Counted from the stretch's first letter, positions 1 through 7,466 are shown. The stretch is 29,905 nucleotides of DNA from an uncultured Lachnospiraceae bacterium (GCA_910578085.1 CAJTPM010000039.1:1-29905); one strand, 5' to 3'. Program-made: numbers and translations. The notes: generated by a model from the letters alone, not told the origin.

Positions 1-2
1 TT

Positions 3-185
3 GTTGAAAGAAACATCAATCATATGAAAGAAAATCTCTGTCTTGCCGGCCGGCGTACACAGAATCAAAAAACCTTACATGCAGATCTGGTTCTGGCGGG
101 CATCACACAGTTGATCACCGTATTGCTTGCAGACAGAATCCATCATCATGAATATATCCGCAGTTTAAAGCCGCTGATCTCATAG
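3..185 (+). CDS. C-terminal end of a probable transposase (partial)
   Basis: An open frame enters from the left edge and runs about 60 codons to TAG at 183-185. It reads VERNINHMKENLCLAGRR and then an alpha-helical tail ending SLKPLIS. The basic ERN..MKE...RR stretch followed by a hydrophobic helix resembles the C-terminal end of DDE transposases found in clostridial insertion sequences; this is recognition by eye only. The start and the catalytic residues lie outside the window, so intactness cannot be judged. The next 190 bases contain inverted repeats (198-207/334-343) that could belong to the element end. Confidence 0.45.
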   Translation, partial: VERNINHMKENLCLAGRRTQNQKTLHADLVLAGITQLITVLLADRIHHHEYIRSLKPLIS

Positions 186-197
186 GACTTACCACTT

Positions 198-343
198 CGT
201 AAATAGGGCAATGCTTTATTAAAGTGCGCCTGAATCATCCATATTTTGTTTTTATCCCCGAAATCCTGCTTTGCAGGTTTTCTTCTTTGTCTGGAATCAG
301 AATTGCGAACGAGCTTGGTGAGTTTCGCAATCACCTATTTACG
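198..343. repeat. Inverted repeats downstream of the transposase tail
   Basis: CGTAAATAGG at 198-207 is repeated in perfect inverted orientation as CCTATTTACG at 334-343. A second inverted pair lies inside it, ATTGCGAA at 302-309 and TTCGCAAT at 324-331. No gene with a supportable product was found between 186 and 374. The repeats may mark the terminal region of the neighbouring insertion sequence or a decayed small element. Only one end of the element is visible, so this cannot be settled here. Confidence 0.45.
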
Positions 344-374
344 CAATGTAGTTTGCCGCCTGTTTCCGCCAGGC

Positions 375-734
375 TCATTCGGCAAGCATCTCATCTAACA
401 GCTGAAGCAGTTCCAGTACGCTGTGAAATACAAACTCACGTTTTTCATTCTGCCATACAAACTTCCCCTGCAATGTGTAATGTTCCCGAAAGAGAATCTG
501 AATGCGAAACACCTCTTTTCCCTCTTCCCCGTTATATTCCGGATGGACAAACGGCGGAGGAGGATTTGGACAGTTTTCCAGATCCATCAGACTGTTCAAA
601 AGCAGAACCATCTGCGACAAACTCTGAAGTTTTTCTTTTTTATCCAGCCGCGGATGTTGCAGATAGCCTGACATAATACCATTTTCATAGGATATTACCG
701 TGACTACCGCTTCCCTGCTGCCACAGGGAACCAT
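375..734 (-). CDS. Conserved-looking hypothetical protein, 119 aa
   Basis: Open frame of 119 codons with a balanced, soluble, acidic composition and no membrane segment or signal peptide. The middle has a proline run (NPPPPFVHPEYNGEEG), followed by a beta-strand-rich stretch (VFRIQILFREHYTLQGKFVW) and a C-terminal leucine-rich helix (VLELLQLLDEMLAE). I do not recognise a family. The start at 734 has only a close AGGA (4-5 nt); a stronger GGGAAGGGGG lies about 27 nt upstream with no ATG/GTG/TTG in frame near it, so the true start is uncertain. It lies downstream of the BTAD regulator on the same strand, separated by a hairpin at 785-811. Confidence 0.6.
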   Translation of the reverse strand: MVPCGSREAVVTVISYENGIMSGYLQHPRLDKKEKLQSLSQMVLLLNSLMDLENCPNPPPPFVHPEYNGEEGKEVFRIQILFREHYTLQGKFVWQNEKREFVFHSVLELLQLLDEMLAE

Positions 735-784
735 TTTTTCCTGAAATTTTATATTGTCACCCCCTTCCCTGGATAAATTTAATA

Positions 785-811
785 TAACAGTCCGCTGTGA
801 CAGGACTGTTA
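785..811 (-). terminator. Hairpin after the BTAD regulator gene
   Basis: TAACAGTCC (785-793) and GGACTGTTA (803-811) form a perfect 9-bp stem with a 9-nt loop. On the minus strand it is followed by TATATTAAATTTA, which is T-rich but not a clean U-tract. It is placed 38 nt beyond the stop of the BTAD regulator, which suits a weak intrinsic terminator; an operator for the downstream hypothetical gene is the alternative. Confidence 0.45.
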
Positions 812-849
812 CATTTTCCGGAGTTGTGAACCCCTTTTTGCTTCATCTG

Positions 850-1998
850 CTATTCTTTGAAAGGAATCTTTGCGATATGATATGTAATATTTGCTTTGGA
901 ATGCCGATAGGTTTTGTAGAAGTTCCGGTCAAGCCTGCTTGTCACCAGCTGTGCTTTTTCCACATCGGTATCCGACAGCATGAAGATATAGGAGCCTGCT
1001 TCCAGCCTGGCCACAGGATCGCCGGCTCTCAGCCCCTCCAACAGGATGTGCTCCAGTCTCCGGCCGTCCGTGGCGGGCACTGCTCCCTGCCCCAGCCTGA
1101 CAACGACTAACGTGGAAGTTCCATTGGAGCGGGACAGATGTCTTCTCTCTAAAGCAACAATGCTTCGAAACATTTCAAACGTACAGAAAAATGCCTTCTC
1201 TTCCGGATCTTCCTCTTTCAACAGCCCGAAAATGTCTGAGACCACCATCTCCCTTTTTTGCAGCCCTCTCGCCAGCATACAGACCTGTTCTACATGTTTC
1301 GACGGTTCTGTCTGGAACTCTTCAAACAGCCTGTTCCGAAACAGTTCATACTTTTCGAGCGCCTGATCCGGCTGTCCAAGCGCGATCAGCGCCTGCATCT
1401 GATAAATCACAAAATCTTCCAGAGCAAAATCGATGCGGCGGGCCTGTTCACAGATGTCCAGTATTTCTATCCACTGTTCCTTCTTTTCCAGCAGCGGCAG
1501 CAACACTTTGCAGGCGTCCAGATAAAGCGTCCGATAGTACTGTCTGAGTCCTATCGCCCACCCGCTGTCATTGGCCTGGAGAAAATCTCCTCTGTACAGG
1601 GAGACAGCGAAAAGAAGAGCCTTCAACTGCTCCTCCCCCTTTTTCTTTCCCGCTTCCAGAAACGCAGTTTCAAACTGCTTTGTATCCAATTCCAGACAGA
1701 TATCCTGATTCCAGGCATAGCACCCCGGAAGTGTCAGCAGAATATCCTCTTCCTCAGGATAAACCTCTTTTAAAAGGGCCCGTGCCCGGAACAGTATGCG
1801 CCGCAAAGCATTAGCTGGTGCATCACTGTGTTCCGGCCAGAACTCTTCGATCAGTTCCCCCACGGAAATATTTCTCTCATGGTGCACGATCAGGTACTGT
1901 AAAAAAGCCAGAACCTTACGCCCGGCCTTCAAGGCGATTCCCTCACAAGAAAATGCCCCTAACAGCTCAAAATGCAGAATCTTTTTTTCACTCACCAT
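850..1998 (-). CDS. BTAD-domain transcriptional regulator (SARP-like)
   Basis: 382 residues. Residues ~5-95 form an OmpR/PhoB-type winged helix (FELLGAFSCEGIALKAGRK, then ISVGELIEEFWPE and ALRRILFRARALL), followed by the bacterial transcriptional activator (BTAD) TPR-like helical region at ~105-245 (LDTKQFETAFLEAGKKK ... ALEKYELFRNRLFEEF). This pair defines SARP/AfsR-type activators. Residues ~255-382 are unusual: a beta-alpha fold with TSTLVVVRLGQ, LRAGDPVARLEAGSYIFML and NITYHIAKI that vaguely recalls a degenerate GGDEF/cyclase fold; that last point is inference. The start has GGAG ~8 nt upstream inside the preceding small ORF, whose stop overlaps it by 11 nt, so the two are translationally coupled. 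Target genes are unknown. Confidence 0.85.
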   Translation of the reverse strand: MVSEKKILHFELLGAFSCEGIALKAGRKVLAFLQYLIVHHERNISVGELIEEFWPEHSDAPANALRRILFRARALLKEVYPEEEDILLTLPGCYAWNQDICLELDTKQFETAFLEAGKKKGEEQLKALLFAVSLYRGDFLQANDSGWAIGLRQYYRTLYLDACKVLLPLLEKKEQWIEILDICEQARRIDFALEDFVIYQMQALIALGQPDQALEKYELFRNRLFEEFQTEPSKHVEQVCMLARGLQKREMVVSDIFGLLKEEDPEEKAFFCTFEMFRSIVALERRHLSRSNGTSTLVVVRLGQGAVPATDGRRLEHILLEGLRAGDPVARLEAGSYIFMLSDTDVEKAQLVTSRLDRNFYKTYRHSKANITYHIAKIPFKE

Positions 1999-2149
1999 CT
2001 TTTACTCCATCGGCCATTTTCTGATACTTTCTCTGTAATTCATGAAATGGAGTTTTATTTTCAGGTACTCCGCATGCCTCAAATACATTTTTTAAAATCT
2101 GAGCCGCCTTTTTTTCCGAAAGTTCCGCTATCTGCCGTCCTTCTTTCAT
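1988..2149 (-). CDS. Small ORF coupled to the BTAD regulator
   Basis: The chosen start at 2149 gives 53 residues (MKEGRQIAELSEKKAAQI ... MADGVKDGE) and has an excellent GGAGAGGGG 7-8 nt upstream. The same frame is open to an ATG at 2203 (71 residues), but that ATG has no ribosome binding site and lies 6 nt from the palindromic recombination site at 2208-2238, so the longer form may be the stub of a gene cut by the element. The product is a soluble charged helix, and no family is recognised. It overlaps the regulator start by 11 nt and may serve as a coupling or partner protein. Confidence 0.5.
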   Translation of the reverse strand: MKEGRQIAELSEKKAAQILKNVFEACGVPENKTPFHELQRKYQKMADGVKDGE

Positions 2150-2209
2150 CTGTCTTCCCCTCTCCAACCAGCGGTCATACGCCGCGCGAACGGCCGCTGC
2201 CATCCAAAA

Positions 2210-2236
2210 TGACGCAGAAAATTATACTCTGCGCCA
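2210..2236. other. Candidate tyrosine-recombinase crossover site 1
   Basis: Near-palindrome: arm TGACGCAGAA (2210-2219), spacer AATTATA (2220-2226), arm CTCTGCGCCA (2227-2236). The outer symmetry extends to AAT/ATT at 2208 and 2238. Two ~10-bp inverted arms around a 7-bp asymmetric spacer is the standard layout of a tyrosine-recombinase core site. Site 2 at 3414-3440, read on the minus strand, has the identical spacer and matches 23 of 27 positions. It lies 33 nt beyond the integrase stop and 6 nt before the upstream ATG of the small ORF. Confidence 0.6.
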
Positions 2237-2269
2237 TTCCTGTACAGTGATATGGGGAATTCTTACTTT

Positions 2270-3274
2270 TCAAAATGGGAAGACTATTTTCAGACGGTTC
2301 ATGTTTTCCCTCTTTAAATCCAAATTGGGATGGACATACTGATTCATGGTAATGCCAATATTGGAGTGCCCCAAAATCTCACTCAATGTCTTGACATCAA
2401 ATCCGGCCTCAATACAACGTGTGGCAAATGTATGCCGTAAGGTATGGAAATGAACCTCTTCCATACCGCATGTTTCCGTATACGCTTTCAGACGCCGCTG
2501 GAGTTTTCTGGGATCCATACACTGCTCTGTGCCGGTCAGAACAAAAGTTTTCGAGCCTGTCCGGCGAAATCTGGTACATAGAGCCGCAAGATCGGGCATG
2601 AGCGGAATGATCCTGCGGGAGCTATCGCTTTTCGGCGTGCCGATCATCACCTTTGTCTTTTTATCGCTGTTTTCGTCCATATGCCTGATCCGCTGCGCAG
2701 TATGACAGATAGAGATCGTGTATGTCTCAAAGGAAATGTCATGCCATCGTAACGCACAAATCTCTCCAATGCGCATGCCGGTGCGCAGAGCCATATATAC
2801 GCCAAGCTTGAAAATATCCATTTCCTTTGCCAGAAACCTGATAAAGCGCTCTTCTTCTCTTTCATCCAATACCCGTACCTCTTTCCTGTTCTCTTTCGGG
2901 TAAACGATATCCAGCTCCTGAAAGCGAAGCCCGTTTTTTTTCTTCGCATACAGAAATATGGCATGAAACAACGCTAAAATATTACGGACCGTCTTCGGTG
3001 AAAGTTCCCTCTCCTGTAAAAGCATCTTTGTAAAAGCAGTCACTTTTTCCGAAGTAATATCGCAGGGATGATCCGATCCGAAGAACGGGATGATATGTTT
3101 CCCGATATCGCGCTCATATTTGATAAGACTTGAAACTTTTAAACAGGTGCAATTGACCGACAGCCAACTACTGCAATAATAAGCGAAGGTTTTGTTAAGA
3201 TCCTCCATCCTGTTTTCATAATATGCCATTTGATCTCTTTTCTCTTCATAACTGGTAATTCCTCTCTGCATCAT
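2270..3274 (-). CDS. Tyrosine recombinase / site-specific integrase
   Basis: 334 residues, full length for the family. An N-terminal SAM-like core-binding domain covers ~25-115 (FAYYCSSWLSV ... SPKTVRNILALFHAIFLYAKK) and the catalytic domain ~135-330. All catalytic residues are visible: R168 (TGMRIGEI), K215 (TPKSDSS), H277 and R280 (HTLRH), H303 (LGHSN) and nucleophile Y313 (NQYVH). The start at 3274 has AAGGAGG 11 nt upstream and an in-frame TGA just before it. There are no excisionase, relaxase or cargo genes beside it; instead the gene sits between two near-palindromic sites in inverted orientation (2210-2236, 3414-3440). It therefore looks like a self-contained inversion module or one-gene element rather than a phage or conjugative integrase. 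Confidence 0.93.
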   Translation of the reverse strand: MMQRGITSYEEKRDQMAYYENRMEDLNKTFAYYCSSWLSVNCTCLKVSSLIKYERDIGKHIIPFFGSDHPCDITSEKVTAFTKMLLQERELSPKTVRNILALFHAIFLYAKKKNGLRFQELDIVYPKENRKEVRVLDEREEERFIRFLAKEMDIFKLGVYMALRTGMRIGEICALRWHDISFETYTISICHTAQRIRHMDENSDKKTKVMIGTPKSDSSRRIIPLMPDLAALCTRFRRTGSKTFVLTGTEQCMDPRKLQRRLKAYTETCGMEEVHFHTLRHTFATRCIEAGFDVKTLSEILGHSNIGITMNQYVHPNLDLKRENMNRLKIVFPF

Positions 3275-3314
3275 TTGTCACACTGCCTCCTTTTCTTTTC
3301 TATTTTATCAAAAC

Positions 3315-3362
3315 AATGACGCAGAAACAGAAAATAACATCTGAATTTTTTTGGTCTTGCAA
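3315..3362 (-). promoter_or_regulatory. Integrase promoter with overlapping recombinase half-site
   Basis: Read on the minus strand, TTGCAA (3357-3362), a 17-nt spacer and TGTTAT (3334-3339) form a plausible sigma-A promoter, ~60 nt ahead of the integrase start. At the expected transcription start lies AATGACGCAGAAA (3315-3327, plus strand), identical over 13 nt to the left arm of site 1. The position suggests that the integrase could bind here and repress its own gene; this is inference. Confidence 0.5.
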
Positions 3363-3413
3363 AAATTGGGTGAAATACTTATAATTATAAAATGAGAAAA
3401 TAAAGAATCAGAG

Positions 3414-3440
3414 TGACGCAAAGTATAATTCTTTGCGTCA
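3414..3440. other. Candidate tyrosine-recombinase crossover site 2
   Basis: Perfect palindromic arms TGACGCAAAG (3414-3423) and CTTTGCGTCA (3431-3440) surround spacer TATAATT (3424-3430), which is the reverse complement of the AATTATA spacer in site 1. The two sites are therefore inverted relative to each other around the integrase. The plus strand continues TTTTTTTA, so it also resembles a rho-independent terminator, but no plus-strand gene ends here. Between 3441 and 3532 nothing else is seen. Confidence 0.6.
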
Positions 3441-3532
3441 TTTTTTTATGAGCATAGATTTTTTCACTTTTTTCAGTGGCTGTAGCAGTCTGTTTTTTGA
3501 CATCGACAGGAAACTCCCGATGCCGGAAATAC

Positions 3533-3558
3533 AAAAAGGCTGCCGAAACAGCCTTTTT
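3533..3558 (-). terminator. Terminator of the hydrogenase operon
   Basis: AAAAAGGCTG (3533-3542) and CAGCCTTTTT (3549-3558) pair perfectly around a 6-nt loop. On the minus strand the stem ends in CCTTTTTG, 17 nt after the hydrogenase stop codon, which is a classic intrinsic terminator. It can also work in the opposite direction. Confidence 0.85.
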
Positions 3559-3574
3559 CTTTCTTTATCATTCG

Positions 3575-5089
3575 TTACATATGAAACTCCTCCAACTCCT
3601 GCAGCCTGTCCTCATATTTGGTCCCGAGGCATTCCGTAAATGCCGCTTCCTTTTTCATGCCTTCCAACGCCGCACCGGCCGCTTTGATCGGCTGCAGCGT
3701 GCCTGCTCCGGCGATACAGCCTCCCGGACAGGCCATGCCCTCCAACAGGTATCCGTTATATTTTCCGGCCTTCGCCAGTGTCAGAAGCTTTCTGCAGTTC
3801 TCCAGCCCCTCTGCATTGGCCACCTTGATCTCCCTGTCCGGCTCCATCTCCTGAATCACATGGATCACGGCTTTCGCCACGCCGCCGCTGGCCGCAAACC
3901 CTCTGCCGTCCGCGCTGGCACGCAGCAACGGCTCGCCCTCGGGAAGCTTTTCAAAATCAACGCCCTTCGCGTCGAACATCCCCGCCACTTCCTCAAAGGT
4001 CAGCACAAAGTCCACATAACTGCGGATCGTCCGCCTGCTGGCCTCCAACTTTTTCGCCGCGCAGGGCCCTACGAACACGATCTTGCACTCAGGGTTGCGC
4101 TGTTTGATCAGCCTTGCCGTCAGCACCATAGGCGTCAGCGCCATGGAAATACATTCCGCCTGTTCCGGGAACAGCTTCTTCGCCATCATGGACCAGGAAG
4201 GACAGCAGGATGTGGCCATAAACGGCAGTCTGTCCGGCACTTCCTTCAGGAAATCCTTGGCTTCCTCAATGGCGCACAGATCCGCACCGATAGCCACCTC
4301 CCTGACATCCGTAAATCCGAGAGCCTGGAAGGCGCTGCGGATCTGCGTATTCTTTAATCCTTTAAACTGCCCCGCAATGGCAGGCGCTAAAATCGCAAAC
4401 ACCGGCGTGCTGCTCTTTATAGCCATGATCGTCTGGTAGATCTGCCCTTTATCCACAATGGCGCTGAAGGGGCAGCTCACAAGACACATGCCGCAGGAGA
4501 CGCACTTATCCTGATCGATCTCCGCCCTGCCGTACTCATCGGACTTGATCGCACCCATGCCACAGGCTTTCTTACAGGGCCGCTCCTGTTTGATAATGGC
4601 ATTGTAGGGACAGGCGTCCTGACATTTCCCGCATTTGATACACTTTTCCTCATCGATATGGGATCTGCCGTTCACCATGCTGATGGCGCCCCGGGGGCAT
4701 ACCTCCATACAGGGATGTTCCAGACAGCCCTGACAGCCCTCCGTCACCATGATACGCTTCTCCGGACAGGCGTTGCAGGCAAATTTTATCACGTTGATCA
4801 GAGGCGGCTCATAGTACTTCTCCTCGATCACGCTCTCCTCCACTCCCTCCGCGATGGGCGCATGTTCCGATATTTTCCGTAAAGACATCCCCATGGCCAC
4901 CCGCAGTCTCTCGCCCACGATGGCCCGCTCCAAAAAAATGCTCTCCCTGTAGGAAGCGATCTCCCCAGGGATGATCTTGTAGGGAAGTTCCTCTAACTTC
5001 GCCGGATCGTCCCCCTCATACGCCAGCCTCGCGATCTCTGTAAAGATGGAGTGCCTGATTTCTGTCTTGGATGAATATAACCCCCTCAT
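3575..5089 (-). CDS. [FeFe] hydrogenase, group B-like (monomeric, ferredoxin-type)
   Basis: 504 residues. Reversible 2H+ + 2e- to H2 at an H-cluster, probably with ferredoxin in the cytoplasm. Residues ~115-210 carry three ferredoxin-like Cys clusters (C119/122/127/131, C150/153/156/160, C196/199/202/206) plus extra Cys at ~172-176. The H-cluster domain shows TSCCPSW (293-299), VGPCAAKK (340-347) and GMACPGGC (451-458), giving all four cluster cysteines. The VGPC..KK form instead of MPC..K, and APAIAG (235-240) where classical enzymes have the proton-relay Cys segment, fit group B enzymes such as clostridial CpIII better than group A; this subgroup call is from memory. RBS AAGGAGG sits 6 nt from ATG. 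It is the last gene of the hydG-hydF operon, and its terminator is at 3533-3558. Confidence 0.9.
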   Translation of the reverse strand: MRGLYSSKTEIRHSIFTEIARLAYEGDDPAKLEELPYKIIPGEIASYRESIFLERAIVGERLRVAMGMSLRKISEHAPIAEGVEESVIEEKYYEPPLINVIKFACNACPEKRIMVTEGCQGCLEHPCMEVCPRGAISMVNGRSHIDEEKCIKCGKCQDACPYNAIIKQERPCKKACGMGAIKSDEYGRAEIDQDKCVSCGMCLVSCPFSAIVDKGQIYQTIMAIKSSTPVFAILAPAIAGQFKGLKNTQIRSAFQALGFTDVREVAIGADLCAIEEAKDFLKEVPDRLPFMATSCCPSWSMMAKKLFPEQAECISMALTPMVLTARLIKQRNPECKIVFVGPCAAKKLEASRRTIRSYVDFVLTFEEVAGMFDAKGVDFEKLPEGEPLLRASADGRGFAASGGVAKAVIHVIQEMEPDREIKVANAEGLENCRKLLTLAKAGKYNGYLLEGMACPGGCIAGAGTLQPIKAAGAALEGMKKEAAFTECLGTKYEDRLQELEEFHM

Positions 5090-5107
5090 AAATTACCTCC
5101 TTATCTG

Positions 5108-5127
5108 GCTCCGTTATGTATCGGAGC
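5108..5127 (-). other. Short hairpin ahead of the hydrogenase RBS
   Basis: GCTCCG (5108-5113) and CGGAGC (5122-5127) pair around an 8-nt loop in the 120-nt gap between hydF and the hydrogenase gene, just upstream of its AAGGAGG. It lacks a U-tract on the minus strand, so it is more likely an mRNA processing or stabilising structure than a terminator. Nothing else is recognised in this gap. Confidence 0.35.
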
Positions 5128-5209
5128 TTTTCTGCTTTTTTCGTCGCAGTGCAAATTTACATTTTCCTTTTTTCAATATTACATGGCGCCGTCAGGCGAA
5201 ATATATATG

Positions 5210-6547
5210 TCATCGGAAAGGTTCCAATATCCTCGTCGCTCTTTCCAGTATCCCGTTCAGATAAGCGATCAGCACACCGTAATTCGTCACCGGAACACCC
5301 TGCTCCCTGCAGCAATTCAGTCGGTACATCACTTCCCTCCTGTTTAACATGCACCCGCCGCAGTGCACTACCATCTTATAAGATGACACGTCTGTCGGAA
5401 ACTCTGTGCCGGATGTGAACAGGAAGTCCGGTTCAACCTTCGTATAGCGCCTGATCAGATTCGGCAGTTTTACGGTGCCGATGTCCTCACACTGTCTGTG
5501 ATGGGTGCAGCCCTCGCAGATCAGCACCTGATCGCCGTGCCTTAACTGTTCCACAGCCGCCGCTCCCGCCGCAAGCAAAGCCAGATCTCCCTTATACCGC
5601 GCCATCAGTATGGAAAAGGACGTGAGCGGTACCGACTCAGGCAGGATCCGGTTTACCCTGTCAAAGACCTGACTGTCCGTAATCACCAGTTTTGGGGGAG
5701 ATACCAGTTTCCGCAGCGTCTCCTCCAGTTCCGTATCCCGGCAGACAAGCGAGAAAGCCCCCGCCTCCAGAATCCCCCGGATCATCTGCTGCTGGGGTAA
5801 AATCAGTCTTCCCTTCGGCGCTCCCTTATCGATAGGCACCACTAACACCATCGTATCCCCTGTGGACAGCAGATCCCCGATCAGCGGCCTCTCTTCCTCT
5901 TCTTTCGGCAGAAGCGCCGCCACCCGCTCTTTTAACTCGTGAATGTGGAAGCCGGTTCTGGCGCTCACCCGGAGAACTTTTTCAGCATACCTGCCTTTCT
6001 CCGATAAATCCTCTTTTCGATCTTCCTGAAATCTCTCTGAAAGATCTGCCTTATCATTCTGCGAAAGCCTTTTTGCGAGATCGGCTTTATCATCCTTCGA
6101 AAGCTCCTTCGGAATATCCTTCTTGTCATCCTCTGGAAACCTCTCCGCCAAATCCTCCTTATTATAAACTAACAACCAGGGAATCTGCCTCCTCTCAAAC
6201 TCAGAAATCAGTTCCTCCTCCGCCTCGCCAAAGGGCACGGTTCCATCCGCCACCACAATAGCGATATCCGTCTTCCGCATCACCTGTCTGGCCTTCCCGA
6301 TCCGCTTTTCACCCAGCTCCCCGGTATCGTCAAGCCCCGGCGTATCGATCAGCACCACCGGTCCAAGCGGCAGAAGCTCCATCGCCTTATAGACCGCGTC
6401 CGTGGTAGTTCCGGCTGTCGCTGAAACTACCGAGAGTTCCTGTCCGGTAAAGGCGTTCATCAGACTGGACTTGCCCACGTTGCGTCTGCCGAAAAAAGCG
6501 ATATGGATCCGTTCCCCGGATGGCGTCTGTTTCATGCCGTTCATCAT
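5210..6547 (-). CDS. hydF: HydF, [FeFe]-hydrogenase maturation GTPase
   Basis: 445 residues. HydF is the scaffold on which the diiron subcluster is assembled from HydG/HydE products before delivery to the hydrogenase. GTPase domain: P-loop GRRNVGKSS (20-28), G2 GTTTD (46-50), G3 DTPG (68-71), G4 NKED (129-132). The C-terminal cluster-binding domain has CEGCTHH (344-350) and HCGGC (395-399), the expected FeS ligands. The protein is longer than usual (family about 400) because residues ~131-188 hold a tandem acidic/basic repeat, DKKD/DKAD/DKAD/DRKED, directly after the G4 motif. RBS GAGGGGGAG is adjacent; the second Met is equally possible. It is followed 120 nt later by the hydrogenase gene. 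Confidence 0.95.
   Translation of the reverse strand: MMNGMKQTPSGERIHIAFFGRRNVGKSSLMNAFTGQELSVVSATAGTTTDAVYKAMELLPLGPVVLIDTPGLDDTGELGEKRIGKARQVMRKTDIAIVVADGTVPFGEAEEELISEFERRQIPWLLVYNKEDLAERFPEDDKKDIPKELSKDDKADLAKRLSQNDKADLSERFQEDRKEDLSEKGRYAEKVLRVSARTGFHIHELKERVAALLPKEEEERPLIGDLLSTGDTMVLVVPIDKGAPKGRLILPQQQMIRGILEAGAFSLVCRDTELEETLRKLVSPPKLVITDSQVFDRVNRILPESVPLTSFSILMARYKGDLALLAAGAAAVEQLRHGDQVLICEGCTHHRQCEDIGTVKLPNLIRRYTKVEPDFLFTSGTEFPTDVSSYKMVVHCGGCMLNRREVMYRLNCCREQGVPVTNYGVLIAYLNGILERATRILEPFR
6000..6160. repeat. 36-nt tandem repeat inside hydF
   Basis: About four imperfect copies of a 36-nt unit, each encoding a 12-residue block of the type DKADLAKRLSQN. The copies differ at scattered positions, so the array is old or under selection, not freshly expanded. 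Reading frame is kept through every copy. It corresponds to HydF residues ~133-186. Confidence 0.75.
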
Positions 6548-6632
6548 CTTCTCCCCCTCTCACTCTATTCCCCATGTCCACAGGCGGACATGATACGCTT
6601 CGCGGTGCATACTCCCTTCTTCCGGTTCGGGT

Positions 6633-7466
6633 TTATCGTTTTGCAGACATCTGTACAATGCCGATAAACTCCTCTATCAGTCCATTGACGATCTCCGGCC
6701 TATCCGTATTGGAGTTATGCCCGGCATCCTTAATCCATTCCAGTCTGATGCCGGTATTTTTTTGCCAGGCCTTACTGTATCTGATGCAGGAGCCCGCATG
6801 ATCCTTCTCCCCGCACAGAAGAAGAGCCGGACAGGTGATCTCATAGGGCAGATCCGCCTCTATCGCCTTTGCCAACATACGGAAACCGTGGCCTGCCAGC
6901 TTCGCGTACCGCTCTTTTTCCCCATCGTAGACCATCATCATATCACGCATCAGTTTTCTTCCGTATTCCGTGACAGCGATCCCTTTCGTCCCCGAGTGAA
7001 GCAGCATTTTCCAGGGATAATAACGGTATACCGGTTCCATCCTCTTTAACAGCCACAGTTCCGCCGCCGTTAAATATTTTCTCTGCAGCGGGGCGGAATC
7101 GATGGATACGAACCCCCGGAGCTTTTCCGGAAATAACTGCGCATAGGCCTGTCCCACATAGCCGCCCATGGACTGCCCGACGATCACAGGATTTTCTATC
7201 TTTTCTGAAGTCAGAATCTCATCCAGCCATCTCGCCTTGTCCATCAGATCAAAAGTCATCTCAAAAGGGTAAGAAGCGGCATGTCCCGGCGCATCCCAGA
7301 CAAAGACCGTAGCCTTTCCCGCAAAATATTCAATCTGCTTCTCAAACAGTCTGTGGTCAGCGGTCAGTCCCGGCAGGAAGATCAGAGACACCTCTTCCCC
7401 GCCTTCTTTTTTATCGAACCAGTAATGTATTATTCCTTTCGATATTTTATATGTCTTTTCAATCAT
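6633..7466 (-). CDS. Alpha/beta-fold hydrolase
   Basis: 277 residues from ATG at 7466, chosen because AAAGG lies ~12 nt upstream; a GTG at 7475 (280 residues) is in frame but too close to that RBS. Family hallmarks: oxyanion region FLPGLTAD, DAPGHAAS, nucleophile elbow GQSMGG (Ser at residue 99), acid GEKDHAG and catalytic His in DAGHNSNTDRPE. It is a soluble cytoplasmic serine hydrolase or esterase with unknown substrate. It sits between hydG and hydF on the same strand, 85 nt ahead of hydF, so it is probably cotranscribed with the maturation genes, although no role in hydrogenase maturation is established for such proteins. Confidence 0.88.
   Translation of the reverse strand: MIEKTYKISKGIIHYWFDKKEGGEEVSLIFLPGLTADHRLFEKQIEYFAGKATVFVWDAPGHAASYPFEMTFDLMDKARWLDEILTSEKIENPVIVGQSMGGYVGQAYAQLFPEKLRGFVSIDSAPLQRKYLTAAELWLLKRMEPVYRYYPWKMLLHSGTKGIAVTEYGRKLMRDMMMVYDGEKERYAKLAGHGFRMLAKAIEADLPYEITCPALLLCGEKDHAGSCIRYSKAWQKNTGIRLEWIKDAGHNSNTDRPEIVNGLIEEFIGIVQMSAKR

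Noticed and set aside
3414..3448. Hairpin plus T-run read as a rho-independent terminator on the plus strand
   Set aside because: No plus-strand gene ends upstream of it, and its arms and spacer match site 1 on the other side of the integrase; the recombination-site reading explains more, although a terminator effect is still possible.
3476..4357. Plus-strand open frame of 293 codons across the hydrogenase gene
   Set aside because: Antisense shadow of the hydrogenase, His/Arg/Gln-rich with no RBS or family motif.
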